DNA of 64,000 nucleotides, taken from Fundidesulfovibrio terrae (GTDB lineage Bacteria; Desulfobacterota; Desulfovibrionia; Desulfovibrionales; Desulfovibrionaceae). Within the stretch, counting starts at the first letter, position 1, and the number at the start of each line of letters is the position of its first letter. Location: the NCBI RefSeq assembly GCF_022808915.1, contig NZ_JAKZFS010000001.1, positions 822,644 to 886,643 on the forward strand, read 5' to 3'. The notes below the pieces were generated by a model that worked only from the letters and a program-made list of their open reading frames with translations, was not told where the DNA came from and did not search any database. Shown one piece after another: positions 44,734-54,391 of this stretch. The position numbers were made by a program, and so were the translations under genes.

Positions 44734-45396
44734 CTAACCCATGTGGATTTGTTCGGCGTTGATGACCACCTGCTCCTCGGCCATCATGGAGTGGTTCTTC
44801 GCATGCAGGGCGCAGAGGTCCGAAACGAGCACGCGGCGGGACCCGGCCTGCACCTCGTCGTGCTCCGCGACGAAGCGGGTGGATTCCTGGGCGCGCTGGG
44901 TTACGCGCGCGAACATCTGGTCCACGCTTTTGGCCACGGCGCGCACCTTCTTGAAACGGGACCTGAGGGCGCGGCCGATCAGGCTCACGCGCTCGATGAC
45001 CGCGCTGCCGGTGGCCGCATGCACGGCGATTTCTCCCGAGGCGGCGGTGATGGCGCCGGGACAGGCCAGGGTGAGGTCCGAGCCCAAGGCCACGGTGAGA
45101 CTCCCGCCGCGCACCGACAGGCTCGCGTCGCCGTCCACGGCCAGGTTCACCGGCGAAGCGCTCTCGAGCACCGCCAGCACGTAGGCGCGGCCCGCGATGT
45201 CCACCGAGAGGAGCACCGCGTCGCCGGGCGCGGGCTCCACCAGGCAGCTCACGGCGCGCACTGCGGCCAGGGGGCCGAAGGACGCCTCCACCTCGAACAG
45301 CGCCCCGGGGCCGGGGTGGGGGGGGGAGGCCAGGACGCGGCCGTACTCGAGCGACGGGGAAGGCGGGGCGACGGGGGAGGGCTTCGCGCTTGGCAT
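44734..45396 (-). CDS. DUF3540 T6SS-associated protein
   Basis: 220 residues from the ATG at 45396, preceded by AGGAG at 6 nt; an extension to 45486 crosses a repeat and lacks a site. The beta-rich start LEYGRVLASP with VRAVSCLVEPAPGDAVLLS is typical of DUF3540, followed by a Gly/Ser-rich run and helical VRAVAKSVDQMFARV. DUF3540 genes travel with DUF2169, pentapeptide and DUF4150 genes in T6SS tip operons; the exact role is unknown. This is the first gene of the minus-strand tip operon. It contains MFARVTQRAQESTRFVAEHDE, an amphipathic helix that could join the spike. Confidence 0.78.
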   Translation of the reverse strand: MPSAKPSPVAPPSPSLEYGRVLASPPHPGPGALFEVEASFGPLAAVRAVSCLVEPAPGDAVLLSVDIAGRAYVLAVLESASPVNLAVDGDASLSVRGGSLTVALGSDLTLACPGAITAASGEIAVHAATGSAVIERVSLIGRALRSRFKKVRAVAKSVDQMFARVTQRAQESTRFVAEHDEVQAGSRRVLVSDLCALHAKNHSMMAEEQVVINAEQIHMG

Positions 45397-45417
45397 CGGT
45401 ACTCCTGGGGTGGGAAA

Positions 45418-45456
45418 GCCTCCGGCTGTCAAAGGGCGTAAGCCCTCTGGACTCCC
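45418..45456. repeat. Dispersed hairpin repeat, copy 1
   Basis: GCCTCCGGC then TGTCAAAGGGC-GTAA-GCCCTCTGGACTCCC. A near-identical block occurs at 55194-55233, but the inner stem differs with matching changes on both sides (GGGC/GCCC here, GGGA/TCCC there), so the hairpin is conserved rather than the sequence. It lies in the 277-bp gap between the DUF3540 and AMIN genes, which otherwise holds no gene I can support. Confidence 0.6.
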
Positions 45457-45673
45457 ATGCGGGGGCCGGGATGATGGCTCCCCCATACGACAGGTTTGCC
45501 CTTTTGGACAAGCAAATTCACGGATTTGGGCGCAGCGCGGCCTGCGGCGGAAGACGTCCGGGGCCGGGAGAGGCGCTGGTCAGGGCAGAAGGAGGAAGCA
45601 AGGAGGCCGACGCGGGGACGGGGGCGGCCCGGCCGCGCAGGGGGGTTCGGGCGGGCGGCGCGAGGGCCGAAGA

Positions 45674-46489
45674 CTACTTGGTGGTGAGGCTGACGCCCAG
45701 GGCGTCCTTGAGCTTGGTGATGGCCGGGTCGGCGGGCTTGGGGGCGCTTACGTCCCGGAAGTGCAGGGTGATGCGCACGTAGTCGGGATGCTCGCCCAGC
45801 GCGGCGCGGGCGATGGGCCCCGAGGCGAAGGTGGTCTCGCGCGGAGCCAGGTTGCGCCACGCGCCCTGGAGGTTCACCGCCAGGCGGCGGGGGTTGTCCA
45901 GGTAGAAGAAGCTCACCTTGTCCGGGGCGGCGGTGGTCTGCAGGGTCATCAGGAAACGGCCGTCGCCCGGCTCGTACTTCACGGACTTAATCACGCCGGC
46001 CTCCCCCTGCATCAGCGGCTGCCCGGACTGCCCGCGGGGGGGCTCGGGGCGCTTGGGCTCCGGGCGCGCGGGTTCAAGCCGTACGGGACCGGTGGCCGTG
46101 TTGGATATCTGTGCCGGGGATGGAGCGGCGGGCTTGTCCAGTCCGAATTCACCTTGGGAGCGTTTTTCCAGACGCAGTTCCATGTGCTGCAGTCCCTTTT
46201 CCGCCTCGGATGCGACCCATCCCGCCGGAGTCCGGGGAGTCTGGGGAGTCTGGGGCTGCTCGAAGGGATTGGGCGCAGCCGGGGACGGCGCTCCCGGAGC
46301 GGGGTAGGGCTGTTCGGGAAGGCTCTGCGCCAGATGCTTGGCCTCCCGGGCGCTCATCATGGCTTCCATCATGTCGTAGAAGCCGCCCCACACGGCCGTG
46401 ATGAACAGAAACGCCACGGCCGCCGTCCAGGTCAGTACGGCGGCGAGGTAGAACGTACGGGAGTATCCTGCGGCCCTGGTCTCGAACAT
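45674..46489 (-). CDS. AMIN-domain membrane-anchored protein
   Basis: 271 residues from the ATG at 46489 (AAGGA about 8 nt upstream). An N-terminal transmembrane segment (FYLAAVLTWTAAVAFLFITAVWG) is followed by a Pro-rich linker and, from about residue 165, an AMIN-type domain: VIKSVKYEPGDGRFLMTL, then KVSFFYLDNPRRLAVNLQG. AMIN domains bind peptidoglycan and target proteins to the envelope. The protein is divergent from the Sel1-repeat gene, and both border the T6SS core, so an envelope-anchoring role for the machine is plausible but unproven. Confidence 0.75.
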   Translation of the reverse strand: MFETRAAGYSRTFYLAAVLTWTAAVAFLFITAVWGGFYDMMEAMMSAREAKHLAQSLPEQPYPAPGAPSPAAPNPFEQPQTPQTPRTPAGWVASEAEKGLQHMELRLEKRSQGEFGLDKPAAPSPAQISNTATGPVRLEPARPEPKRPEPPRGQSGQPLMQGEAGVIKSVKYEPGDGRFLMTLQTTAAPDKVSFFYLDNPRRLAVNLQGAWRNLAPRETTFASGPIARAALGEHPDYVRITLHFRDVSAPKPADPAITKLKDALGVSLTTK

Positions 46490-46653
46490 ATGCGAAGTCC
46501 TTCGCGCGGCGCGCCGGTCCCATCCGGAACCATACACATGCGCAACAGTCCTCTAGCCCGAGAGAGGAAAAGCATCAAGCGGGTATTGAAGGAATCTGCA
46601 TCATGAAGTACAGGATACACCGTTTGAACACCACAAACCAACAGGTGACGGCA

Positions 46654-47883
46654 ATGCCTTGCTTCAGACCGGCACTGTGGCTCCTCCTCCTGGCCTGCCT
46701 CCTGGCCCCGGCCGTCGCCTTGGGGGCAGACAATGCCGAGGCCGTCTACAACAAGGGCGATTACGCCAGCGCCTTCAAAGAGCTCAAACCCCTGGCCGAC
46801 GCCGGGGACGCTTCCGCCCAGTATCACCTGGGGCTGCTCTACGATTTCGGGCTCTCCGTTCCCAAGAATCCCGCCGAGGCCGCCAAGTGGTTCCGCCTGG
46901 CCGGGCGCCAGGACAACGCCAAGGCCCTCTACAACCTGGGCCTTCTGCTCACCGCCAGCCCCAAGCTGGCCGCCTCCCCCGGCGAGGCCGAGGCATCCTT
47001 CAGGCGATCGGCGGAGCTTGGCGAAATGCCCGCCCAATTCGCCCTGGCGGAACTCATCGCCAAGGGCGGGTCGGCCAAGGACGGCCCGGCCCAGGCCGAA
47101 CACTGGTATCGCAAGGCGGCCGAGCAGGGCGACCACAAGTCGCAGTACCGGCTTGGCATGATGCTTCTTTCCGGCAAGGCAACCCCGGCCAACATCCAGG
47201 ATGCGTCCAAATGGCTGCAGATGGCCGCCGAGGCCGGGTCCGCGTCCGCCCAGTTCCAGGTCGGCGTGCTCTACGACAAGGGCATGGGCGTGCACGCAAG
47301 CCCCCAGGAGGCCGCCCGCTGGTTCGCCAAGGCCGCCGAGCAGGGCGATGCCGACGCCCAGTTCAACCTGGCCGTGGAGTACGACCGGGGCGAGGGCGTG
47401 CCCCACGACCCGGCCCAGGCCGCCATGTGGCTGGAGAAGTCCGCCGCCCAGGGGGACGTTCCCGCTCAGCTGGCCCTGGCCCGCTGGTATCTTTCCGGTC
47501 ACGGCGTGTCCCAGAGCGCGGCCAAGGCTGCCGACTGGTACGGCCGGGCCGCCCGCAAGGACAACCCCGAGGCCCAGAACGAACTGGCCGGGCTCTGCGC
47601 CAAGGGGCTCGGGGTGAGGCAGGACCAGGCCGAGGCGGCCCGGTGGCTCTCCCGCGCCGCCGAACTGGGCGACGCCTCAGCCCAGAACGACCTGGGCATC
47701 CGCTATTTCGAGGGCCAGGGCCTCAGGAAGAACCCCATGGCCGGGTACATGTGGCTGACTCTGGCCTCCTGGCAGGGGCATGCCGGGGCCAAGAGCAACC
47801 TGGAGTACGCGGCCGCGAAGTTGACCGACAAGCAGAAGGCCCAGGCCGACAAGGCGGCCAAAGCCTGGAAGATGAAGCGCTGA
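46654..47883 (+). CDS. Sel1-like repeat (TPR) exported protein
   Basis: 409 residues from the ATG at 46654, chosen because AGGTGA precedes it by 6 nt and it begins a signal peptide (PALWLLLLACLLAPAVALG); an in-frame ATG at 46603 adds 17 residues. About ten Sel1 repeats of roughly 36 residues follow, with the motif A-x-x-x-Y-x-L-G-x-x-Y-x-x-G (for example AQYHLGLLYDFG, AQNDLGIRYFEGQG). Sel1 proteins are scaffolds for complexes. It starts 164 bp from the divergent AMIN gene and 71 bp before TssJ, so it is probably in the T6SS transcript. Confidence 0.88.
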   Translation: MPCFRPALWLLLLACLLAPAVALGADNAEAVYNKGDYASAFKELKPLADAGDASAQYHLGLLYDFGLSVPKNPAEAAKWFRLAGRQDNAKALYNLGLLLTASPKLAASPGEAEASFRRSAELGEMPAQFALAELIAKGGSAKDGPAQAEHWYRKAAEQGDHKSQYRLGMMLLSGKATPANIQDASKWLQMAAEAGSASAQFQVGVLYDKGMGVHASPQEAARWFAKAAEQGDADAQFNLAVEYDRGEGVPHDPAQAAMWLEKSAAQGDVPAQLALARWYLSGHGVSQSAAKAADWYGRAARKDNPEAQNELAGLCAKGLGVRQDQAEAARWLSRAAELGDASAQNDLGIRYFEGQGLRKNPMAGYMWLTLASWQGHAGAKSNLEYAAAKLTDKQKAQADKAAKAWKMKR

Positions 47884-47954
47884 AGCGGGTCCTGCCCGCC
47901 CCGCCTTGACATTTTCGCCCCGTGCGAACATCTTCGGTTCACATGGAGAATTCG

Positions 47955-48530
47955 ATGCGTAAAGCCTTTCTTCTCGCGGTTATGTTCGTTCTCGCGGCGT
48001 CCGGTTGCGGCGGCGGCAAGAGCGCCCCGCCCTCGCAGTACACCAACCCGTCCTACAGCCCCCAGACCATGAACTGGGCCTTCGCGCCCAAGGCCCTGGA
48101 GCTGACCTTCATCTCCGATCCTTTCTTGAACGAATACGAGGGCGCGGCCCACACCCTGGCCGTGTGCGTCTACCAGCTCCAGTCCCCCACGGCCTTCCAG
48201 CAGCTTGCGGCCACGGCTCCGGGCATCTCCAAGCTGCTCGACTGCCAGAACTTCGACGCCAGCGTGGTCAGCGCCCAGCGGGTGATCGTGCAGCCCGGGC
48301 GCAACGAGGTCATCACCGTGGACCGCAACGAGAAGTCCAAGTTCGTGGCCATCGCCTGCGGCTACTACGACCTCAACCTGGGCTCGGCCACGCGGGTGTA
48401 CGAGATTCCGGTCAGCTCCAACACCTCGGGCTGGCTCTGGTGGAAGGAGACCACCTACGAGCCGGGCAAGCTCTCCAAGAAGATCCTGCTCGGCAAAACC
48501 GGCATCCAGACCATGGGGGACGGCTCGTGA
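47955..48530 (+). CDS. tssJ: T6SS outer-membrane lipoprotein TssJ
   Basis: 191 residues from the ATG at 47955 (GGAGA 6 nt upstream). The signal peptide ends in lipobox LAASGC, with lipidated Cys18. After a Gly/Ser linker, the beta-sandwich domain has LTFISDPFLNEY, HTLAVCVYQL and VIVQPGRNEVITVDR, which match TssJ (SciN). It anchors the TssL-TssM membrane complex to the outer membrane. The stop overlaps the tssK start (GTGA). Length is normal. Confidence 0.88.
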   Translation: MRKAFLLAVMFVLAASGCGGGKSAPPSQYTNPSYSPQTMNWAFAPKALELTFISDPFLNEYEGAAHTLAVCVYQLQSPTAFQQLAATAPGISKLLDCQNFDASVVSAQRVIVQPGRNEVITVDRNEKSKFVAIACGYYDLNLGSATRVYEIPVSSNTSGWLWWKETTYEPGKLSKKILLGKTGIQTMGDGS

Positions 48531-49918
48531 GCGCGAAATCGCCGCTTTACTGGCACCAGGGGCTCTTCCTCACGCCGCAGCATTTCCAGTTGGTGGACTG
48601 GCACCAGCATTTCAAGTTCACCTCCATGACCAAGTATTCCCTGCGCCACTTCTGGGGCGTGGGAACCATGGAGCTGCGCGAGGACGCCCTGGCCGCGCGC
48701 CGGGTGGAGGTGACCCGCCTGGAGGCCGTGTTCCACGAAGGGGCCTTCATCTGCTATCCGGGCAACGCGGTGATCCCGGCCAGGTCGCTGGACGAAGCCG
48801 GGCTTGAGTCGGACAAGCCCGTGATGGTGTACCTGGGCGTGAAGAATTTGAAGCCCGAGGGCGGCAACGTCACCGTGCTGCCGGAGCTCGCCTACACCGG
48901 CCAGCCCACCACGTCCTTCGTCACCAAGGCCGATCCCGACACCATGCCGGACATGCTGGGCGAAGGCCCTCCAGCCGCCGTCAAGACCATGCAGTTCGCC
49001 CTGGCCATATACTTCGAGCACGAGCTGCCCCAACTGGGCGACTACCTGCTCATCCCGGTGGCCCGCGTGGTGCGCGAGGCCGAGAAGATCTTCTACGATC
49101 CCGAGTTCATCCCCCCCTGCCTGACCATCGGTTCGAGCCCGGCGCTGACCAAGCTGGTGCGCGACGTGACCGACCTGGTCGCCTCCCGGGCCCGGGCCCT
49201 GGAAGACTACAAGATGCGCGGCGAGCTGACCTCCAAGGAGTTCGATCCCGGCTACATGATCTTTCTCATGGCGCTCATGACCCTTAACCGCTACGCGCCG
49301 CTCTTCACCCATTACGTGGAATCGCTCGACGTGCATCCCTGGGATGCATACGGGGCCTTCCGGCAGTTCCTGGGCGAGCTCTCCACCTTCGCCGACGACT
49401 TCGGGGCCACGGGCGAGCGCTTCGACGGCGAGAAGCTGGTGCCCGCCTACGACCACGAGGACCTCACCGGCTGCTTCGCCGCCGCCCGCCGCCTGATCGA
49501 GCGCATGATCGAGGGCATCGGCACCTCCATCGAGCTTTTGGCCGCCATGCAGAAGAAGGACAGCTACTACGTGGCCGAGCTGCCCGAGCGCGTGTTCACC
49601 CCCGCCAACCGGTTCTGGCTCATCGTGCGCACCGGGGCCGCACCCGAGGACGTGCCCCGCACCGTGCTCGCGACCGTGAAGCTTTGCGCCTCGCCGCTCA
49701 TGGCCACGCTGTTGGTCAAAGCCGTGCCGGGCGTGCCCCTGACCTATTCCAAGAATCCGCCCGCCGGGCTGCCCAAGCGCTCCGGCACCCACTATTTCCT
49801 CTTGGACACCACCAACCCGCTGTGGCTGGACGTGGTCCGCAACAAGTCCCTGTCCATGTTCTGGGACAGCCCCCCCGAGGACCTCACCGCCCACGTGGCC
49901 GTGCTGAGGGGCAAATAG
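48527..49918 (+). CDS. tssK: T6SS baseplate protein TssK
   Basis: 463 residues from a GTG at 48527, within the tssJ stop, with GGGGGA upstream. The N-terminus has YWHQGLFLTPQHFQ, the hallmark of TssK (P-V-x-W-x-x-G-x-F-L-x-P-Q-H-F). ALALYFEHEL-type and YDPEFIPPCL segments follow, and the C-terminus contains LLDTTNPLWLDV. TssK links the baseplate (TssF, TssG, TssE) to the TssJLM membrane complex. It is directly followed by tssL with no gap, so the genes are co-translated. Confidence 0.93.
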   Translation: MSAKSPLYWHQGLFLTPQHFQLVDWHQHFKFTSMTKYSLRHFWGVGTMELREDALAARRVEVTRLEAVFHEGAFICYPGNAVIPARSLDEAGLESDKPVMVYLGVKNLKPEGGNVTVLPELAYTGQPTTSFVTKADPDTMPDMLGEGPPAAVKTMQFALAIYFEHELPQLGDYLLIPVARVVREAEKIFYDPEFIPPCLTIGSSPALTKLVRDVTDLVASRARALEDYKMRGELTSKEFDPGYMIFLMALMTLNRYAPLFTHYVESLDVHPWDAYGAFRQFLGELSTFADDFGATGERFDGEKLVPAYDHEDLTGCFAAARRLIERMIEGIGTSIELLAAMQKKDSYYVAELPERVFTPANRFWLIVRTGAAPEDVPRTVLATVKLCASPLMATLLVKAVPGVPLTYSKNPPAGLPKRSGTHYFLLDTTNPLWLDVVRNKSLSMFWDSPPEDLTAHVAVLRGK

Positions 49919-50767
49919 GTGCGCCTGGTCGACTGCTTCGTCCCGGCCGTGACCTACGTCCTGGACGTGGTGCGCAAGCCCGCCTCCTTTTCCGACTACG
50001 ACGCCTCCCGGGCCAAGGTGGAGGAGCTCTTGAACTCCGCCGGGCGCTCGGCCAAGACCCTGGGCGTTGCCGCCTCGGAGTTCCAGGACGCCCGCTTCGC
50101 CGTGTGCGCCTGGATGGACGAGATGGTGCTGGGCTCGGCCTGGGAGGGCAAGGCCCGCTGGCTGCACCAGCCCCTGCAGCGCACCGTGTACGGCACGGTC
50201 AACGCGGGCGAGGAGTATTTCGACCGCCTGGACGCCCTGCTGGCCAAATCCGGCGGGGATTTCGAGTTCTCGGCCCCCGGCGAGAAGGCCAGCGTCGATG
50301 AGCTCTCCTTCGGCCCCGACGAGCCGGAACCGCACGGGCCCGCCTGTGCTCCCGGCTCGCCCGGGCCGCAAAAGGAAAGCCCCTTCGCCGCGCCCCACGC
50401 CGAGGGAGACGTGGGGCTCGGGGTCAAGGGCGTGCTCGAGGTGTTCGGGCTGACCATGATGCTCGGGTTCACGGGCCGGTATTTCCATCCCGACGACCAG
50501 GCGGCGCTTGGGTCGCTCAGGCAGAAGACCATCGCCACGGCCCTGGCCTCTCCGGCTTCGCTGGCGCCCGGCCAGGCTTCGCGCCTCTTCCCGGGCCTCT
50601 ACGGGCCGGAGAGCGGGACGGCCGGCGGCCGGCGGCGGTTCTGGCGCGGCATGGACTGGGCGGACATGGTGGTCATCGGCCTGCCCCTGCTTGCCGTGGC
50701 GGTCATGTTCCTGGCGTACAGCACCATTCTTTCCGGGGCCCTCAAGGGCTTCATGGGCGGGCCGTAG
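49919..50767 (+). CDS. tssL: T6SS inner-membrane protein TssL (DotU family)
   Basis: 282 residues from a GTG at 49919 directly after the tssK stop. The DotU domain shows ARFAVCAWMDEMVLGSAW and TVNAGEEYFDRLDALL. A Pro-rich linker follows, then GVLEVFGLTMMLGFTGRY and a C-terminal transmembrane helix (VVIGLPLLAVAVMFLAYS). TssL binds TssM and TssK in the trans-envelope complex. I see no peptidoglycan-binding extension after the helix. The start of tssM lies 6 nt further. Confidence 0.93.
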   Translation: MRLVDCFVPAVTYVLDVVRKPASFSDYDASRAKVEELLNSAGRSAKTLGVAASEFQDARFAVCAWMDEMVLGSAWEGKARWLHQPLQRTVYGTVNAGEEYFDRLDALLAKSGGDFEFSAPGEKASVDELSFGPDEPEPHGPACAPGSPGPQKESPFAAPHAEGDVGLGVKGVLEVFGLTMMLGFTGRYFHPDDQAALGSLRQKTIATALASPASLAPGQASRLFPGLYGPESGTAGGRRRFWRGMDWADMVVIGLPLLAVAVMFLAYSTILSGALKGFMGGP

Positions 50768-50773
50768 ACCACG

Positions 50774-53700
50774 ATGAAGACCATCCTGCTCGTTGTCCTC
50801 AAGGTCATCTTGTGGCTTCTGCTGTTCGCGGCCATCGGCGCGGGCGCATGGTACCTGGCCCAGTGGCGGGGCTGGCCCCAGTGGGCCGCCGTGGCCATAG
50901 GCCTGGGCGCGGCCGGGCTCATCGCGGGCGCGGTGTTCTTGCGGCGGTGGTGGTTCAGGCGCCGGGAGCGCCAGTTCGTCAAGCGCGTGGTGGAGGAGGA
51001 CACGGCGGCCATCTCCGCCTCCCAGGGAGAGCGGGCGCGCCTTTTGCGCGACGTGGAGGACCGCTTCGCCAAGGCCGTGGAGATCCTGCGCGGCTCCCAG
51101 CTGCGCCGTGAGGGCGATCCGGTCTACGTCAAGCCCTGGCACCTGGTCATGGGCGAGATGGGCTCGGGCAAGTCCCTGGCCCTGCGCCGGGCCAAGCTGG
51201 CCTCCATCCTCACCGACGTGGGGCAGGAGCGCCTGCCCGCGCCCACGCGCAACGTGGATTTCTGGTTCGCCGACGAGGCGGTGATTATCGACACGGCCGG
51301 CCGCTACGCCATCCCGCTGGACGAGGCCCGCGACCGCGAGGAGTGGGAGCGCTTTCTTGCACTCCTGGTGAAGCACCGCCGCAAGGAGCCCCTGAACGGC
51401 CTGGTGCTGGCCATCGCGGCGGACAAGGCGGTGGACGCCACGGACGACGTGCTGGTGGAATACGCCAAGGGCCTTCGCCGCCGGGTGAACGAGCTCATGC
51501 GGGTGATCGGGGCCAAGTTCCCGGTGTACGTCATGGTCACCAAGATGGACCACATCCTGGGCATGAACGGCCTGGTGGACCAGCTGGACGACCAGGCCCT
51601 GGTGCAGGCCATGGGCGCGGTCAACGCCAGCACCCTGCGCCCGGCGGGCAACGCCCTGGACGAGGGCCTGGCCAGGGTCGTGTCCCGGCTCAAGGATCTG
51701 CGGGTGATCCTGCCCTGCGACCCGCAGTCCATGGACCCGGCCTACCTCATGCTGCCAGGCGAGCTTTCGCGCCTGGGCGAGCGGCTCAAGGTGTTCGTGG
51801 GGGCGCTCTTCGCCGAGAACCCCTACCTGGAAACGCCCACCTACCGGGGAATCTTCTTCGTAAGCGCCCGCCAGGAGGGCCAGGCCCACGTCATGGACGC
51901 CGGGCTCACCGACGTGGCCGCCCAGCTCTCGGATCGCGCCGCCACCGAGCGCGGGGCCTTCCTGCACGACGTCTTTTCGCGCTTTCTGCCCGCCGACCGC
52001 AACCTCTTCACCCCCATGCTGGAGTTCCTGCGCTGGCGCTCGGCCACGCGCTTCGCCGGGGTGATGGCCTGGCTGTTCGTCATGTTCTGCCTGGCCGGGC
52101 TCCTGACGCTCGCCTTCACCCACAACGAGCGCGCCCTCAAGGTGATCTCCTCGGAATTCGCCTCCCTGCCCGCCCTTTCCGGGGGCATGGACCAGCAGCT
52201 TCTGACCGTGGACCAGTTCCGCCGCCAGATCATCCGCATGGAGACCGTGAACAAGGACTGGTTCCTGCCGCGCATGGGCCTGACCCAGAGCCTCACCGGC
52301 GAACAGCGGGTGAAGCGGGCCTACGCCGATCTGTTCAAGAGCAAGATACTCGATCCCATGGACGCCTCCATGCGCGCCGCCGTGGACTCCCTGGACGCCC
52401 GGGCCTCCGAGACGGCCATCGGCATGTACATCGGGCACATGGTCTGGCGCATCGAGCTTCTGAAGGCCAAGCAGCGAGGCGCGACGATCGACGAGATGCG
52501 CAAGATTCCGGCCTATCCCGACGCCGTGCTGGCCCAGGTGGACCCCAAGCTGGTGCCCGAGCTGGCCCCCTTCTTCAACGACTGCTACCTGGACTATCTC
52601 GCCTGGGAGCCCTGGAACGAGGGCATGGATCAGCGCCTGGCCGACTTCAAGGTGCGCCTCACCCGCCTGGCTTCCCTCAAGGACGGCCAGATGCAGTGGC
52701 TGGTGGACTGGGCCAACACCCGGCCCTACCTGCGCGGCGTGACCCTCAACGACTTCTGGGGCGGCACGGGGCAGATTTCCGGCCAGGACGTGTTCGTCCC
52801 GGCGGGCTACACGGAGGAGGGCAAGACGGCCATCGAGTCCTTCATCAAGGAATTCGACCAGGCCGTGGACAAGCCCAAGGAGCTCCAGAAGAAGATCGAC
52901 GCCTTCTGGAGCTGGTACGCCAACCAGTATTACCTTTCCTGGAGCCAGTTCGCCCAGGGATTCCACAGCGGATACGGCTTCCTGCTGGACGACCAGGACA
53001 AGCGCAAGATGGCCGCACGCATGCCCACCTTCGCCAGCCCCTATTTCGCCATGCTGGAGCAGATGGCCACGGCCCTCGCGGCGGTGAAGAAGATCGCGCC
53101 TCCCCCGCCCTGGGCCGCCGAGGTGATGCGCTTCCACATCGTCCTGGAGCAGGCCCGCTCCCAGAGCAAGACCGAACCGCTCCTGCAGAAGGAGAAGGAG
53201 AAGGTCGCGGTCGCCACCCAGCGCATCGTGGGCGACGTGGATACCCGGGAGGCCAAGCAGTTCGAGAACCTCCTGGCCGCCACGGCCAAATTCCAGGAGT
53301 ACCAGAAGACCCTCACGGAGATGGTCCCCTCCGTGGCCACCCAGGAGACGGCCTTCCAGTTCGTGGGCGCGTCCATGGGAAATCCCGCCGCCTCGGGCGA
53401 CGCCATGGCCCTTGGTGCGGCCGCGCCCGTGACCAGGTCGCCCGCGCTGAACGCCGAAACCGCGCTGGTGGGCATGAACGCGCTCATCGGCGTAGGGGCC
53501 TCGGCGGACGTGTTCACCCAGGTGGTCAGCGGACCTCTGGCCTTCTTCGTGCTCTATTCGACCGAGCTTGCCTCCTGCGAGCTGCAGCGCCAGTGGGAGA
53601 TCCACGTGTTGGCCGAGGCCCAGGGGCTGCCGCAGCACAAGTACCGCCAGGCGCTCTTCGACAAGAAGGACGGGCTGATCTGGAAGTTCGTGAACGGCCC

Positions 53701-54274
53701 GGCCCGGCCCTTCCTCTCTCGCGAGATGCGGGGCTGGACCGCCAAGAGCTGGATGAACGCCGTCTTCCCCGTCAACCGGAGTTTCCTGACCTTCCTGGAC
53801 GAAGGCGGGCAGGAGACCCAGGAAGCCCTGCCCGAATACGACGTCACCGCGAAGACCGTGCCCACCACCGTGAACCCCGAGGCGCGCCAGAAGCCCTATC
53901 TGACGACGTTGACGCTCTCCTGCGGCAACCAGCAGCAGATACTCAACAACTACAACTTCCTGGACAGCGCCGTGTTCAAGTGGAAGACCGACGGCTGCGG
54001 CGACACCACCGTCACCGTGGTCTTCAGCGACCTCCAGGTGTCCAAGACCTACCCCGGCGTGAACGGCTTCGCCCTGTTCCTCAAGGACTTCAAGAACGGC
54101 GGCTCCAAGACCTTCACCCCGGACGACTTCCCCGGCCAGCGGGACATGCTGGGGTCGCTTGGCGTCAAGCGCATCCAGGTGAGCTACGTGTTCGAGGGCA
54201 ACCAGCCTGTGGTGCGGCTCCTCTCCGTCACGCCCACGGTGCTGCCCCAGACCATCTGCGAGTGTTCGCGGTAG
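50774..54274 (+). CDS. tssM: T6SS inner-membrane protein TssM (IcmF family)
   Basis: 1166 residues. Two N-terminal transmembrane segments (LKVILWLLLFAAIGAGAWYL and AAVAIGLGAAGLIAGAVFL) precede a cytoplasmic GTPase-like domain with Walker A GEMGSGKSLALRRAKL and Walker B AVIIDTAGRYAI. A further membrane segment (VMAWLFVMFCLAGLLTLAFT) is near residue 435, followed by a long periplasmic region that binds TssJ. TssM drives assembly of the membrane complex. Normal length for the family, no breaks seen. A perfect 12-bp inverted repeat follows its stop. Confidence 0.95.
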   Translation: MKTILLVVLKVILWLLLFAAIGAGAWYLAQWRGWPQWAAVAIGLGAAGLIAGAVFLRRWWFRRRERQFVKRVVEEDTAAISASQGERARLLRDVEDRFAKAVEILRGSQLRREGDPVYVKPWHLVMGEMGSGKSLALRRAKLASILTDVGQERLPAPTRNVDFWFADEAVIIDTAGRYAIPLDEARDREEWERFLALLVKHRRKEPLNGLVLAIAADKAVDATDDVLVEYAKGLRRRVNELMRVIGAKFPVYVMVTKMDHILGMNGLVDQLDDQALVQAMGAVNASTLRPAGNALDEGLARVVSRLKDLRVILPCDPQSMDPAYLMLPGELSRLGERLKVFVGALFAENPYLETPTYRGIFFVSARQEGQAHVMDAGLTDVAAQLSDRAATERGAFLHDVFSRFLPADRNLFTPMLEFLRWRSATRFAGVMAWLFVMFCLAGLLTLAFTHNERALKVISSEFASLPALSGGMDQQLLTVDQFRRQIIRMETVNKDWFLPRMGLTQSLTGEQRVKRAYADLFKSKILDPMDASMRAAVDSLDARASETAIGMYIGHMVWRIELLKAKQRGATIDEMRKIPAYPDAVLAQVDPKLVPELAPFFNDCYLDYLAWEPWNEGMDQRLADFKVRLTRLASLKDGQMQWLVDWANTRPYLRGVTLNDFWGGTGQISGQDVFVPAGYTEEGKTAIESFIKEFDQAVDKPKELQKKIDAFWSWYANQYYLSWSQFAQGFHSGYGFLLDDQDKRKMAARMPTFASPYFAMLEQMATALAAVKKIAPPPPWAAEVMRFHIVLEQARSQSKTEPLLQKEKEKVAVATQRIVGDVDTREAKQFENLLAATAKFQEYQKTLTEMVPSVATQETAFQFVGASMGNPAASGDAMALGAAAPVTRSPALNAETALVGMNALIGVGASADVFTQVVSGPLAFFVLYSTELASCELQRQWEIHVLAEAQGLPQHKYRQALFDKKDGLIWKFVNGPARPFLSREMRGWTAKSWMNAVFPVNRSFLTFLDEGGQETQEALPEYDVTAKTVPTTVNPEARQKPYLTTLTLSCGNQQQILNNYNFLDSAVFKWKTDGCGDTTVTVVFSDLQVSKTYPGVNGFALFLKDFKNGGSKTFTPDDFPGQRDMLGSLGVKRIQVSYVFEGNQPVVRLLSVTPTVLPQTICECSR

Positions 54275-54277
54275 GGT

Positions 54278-54307
54278 TTCACTTTTGTCGCACGTGACAA
54301 AAGTGAA
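54278..54307. repeat. Perfect 12-bp inverted repeat after tssM
   Basis: TTCACTTTTGTC, six-base spacer GCACGT, GACAAAAGTGAA, beginning 3 nt after the tssM stop. No U-tract follows, so a simple terminator is uncertain; it could be an attenuator, an operator or a mobile-element relic. A second short inverted repeat (TCGGGA/TCCCGA around 54326-54345) follows. I see no transposase nearby. Confidence 0.55.
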
Positions 54308-54391
54308 GTGTCCAGCGATGCATTCTCGGGAAGTAACATCCCGAAATAGCTGAGTTTGATAGGTGGCCGGGATTTTGCTTCCCCGCCTCGC

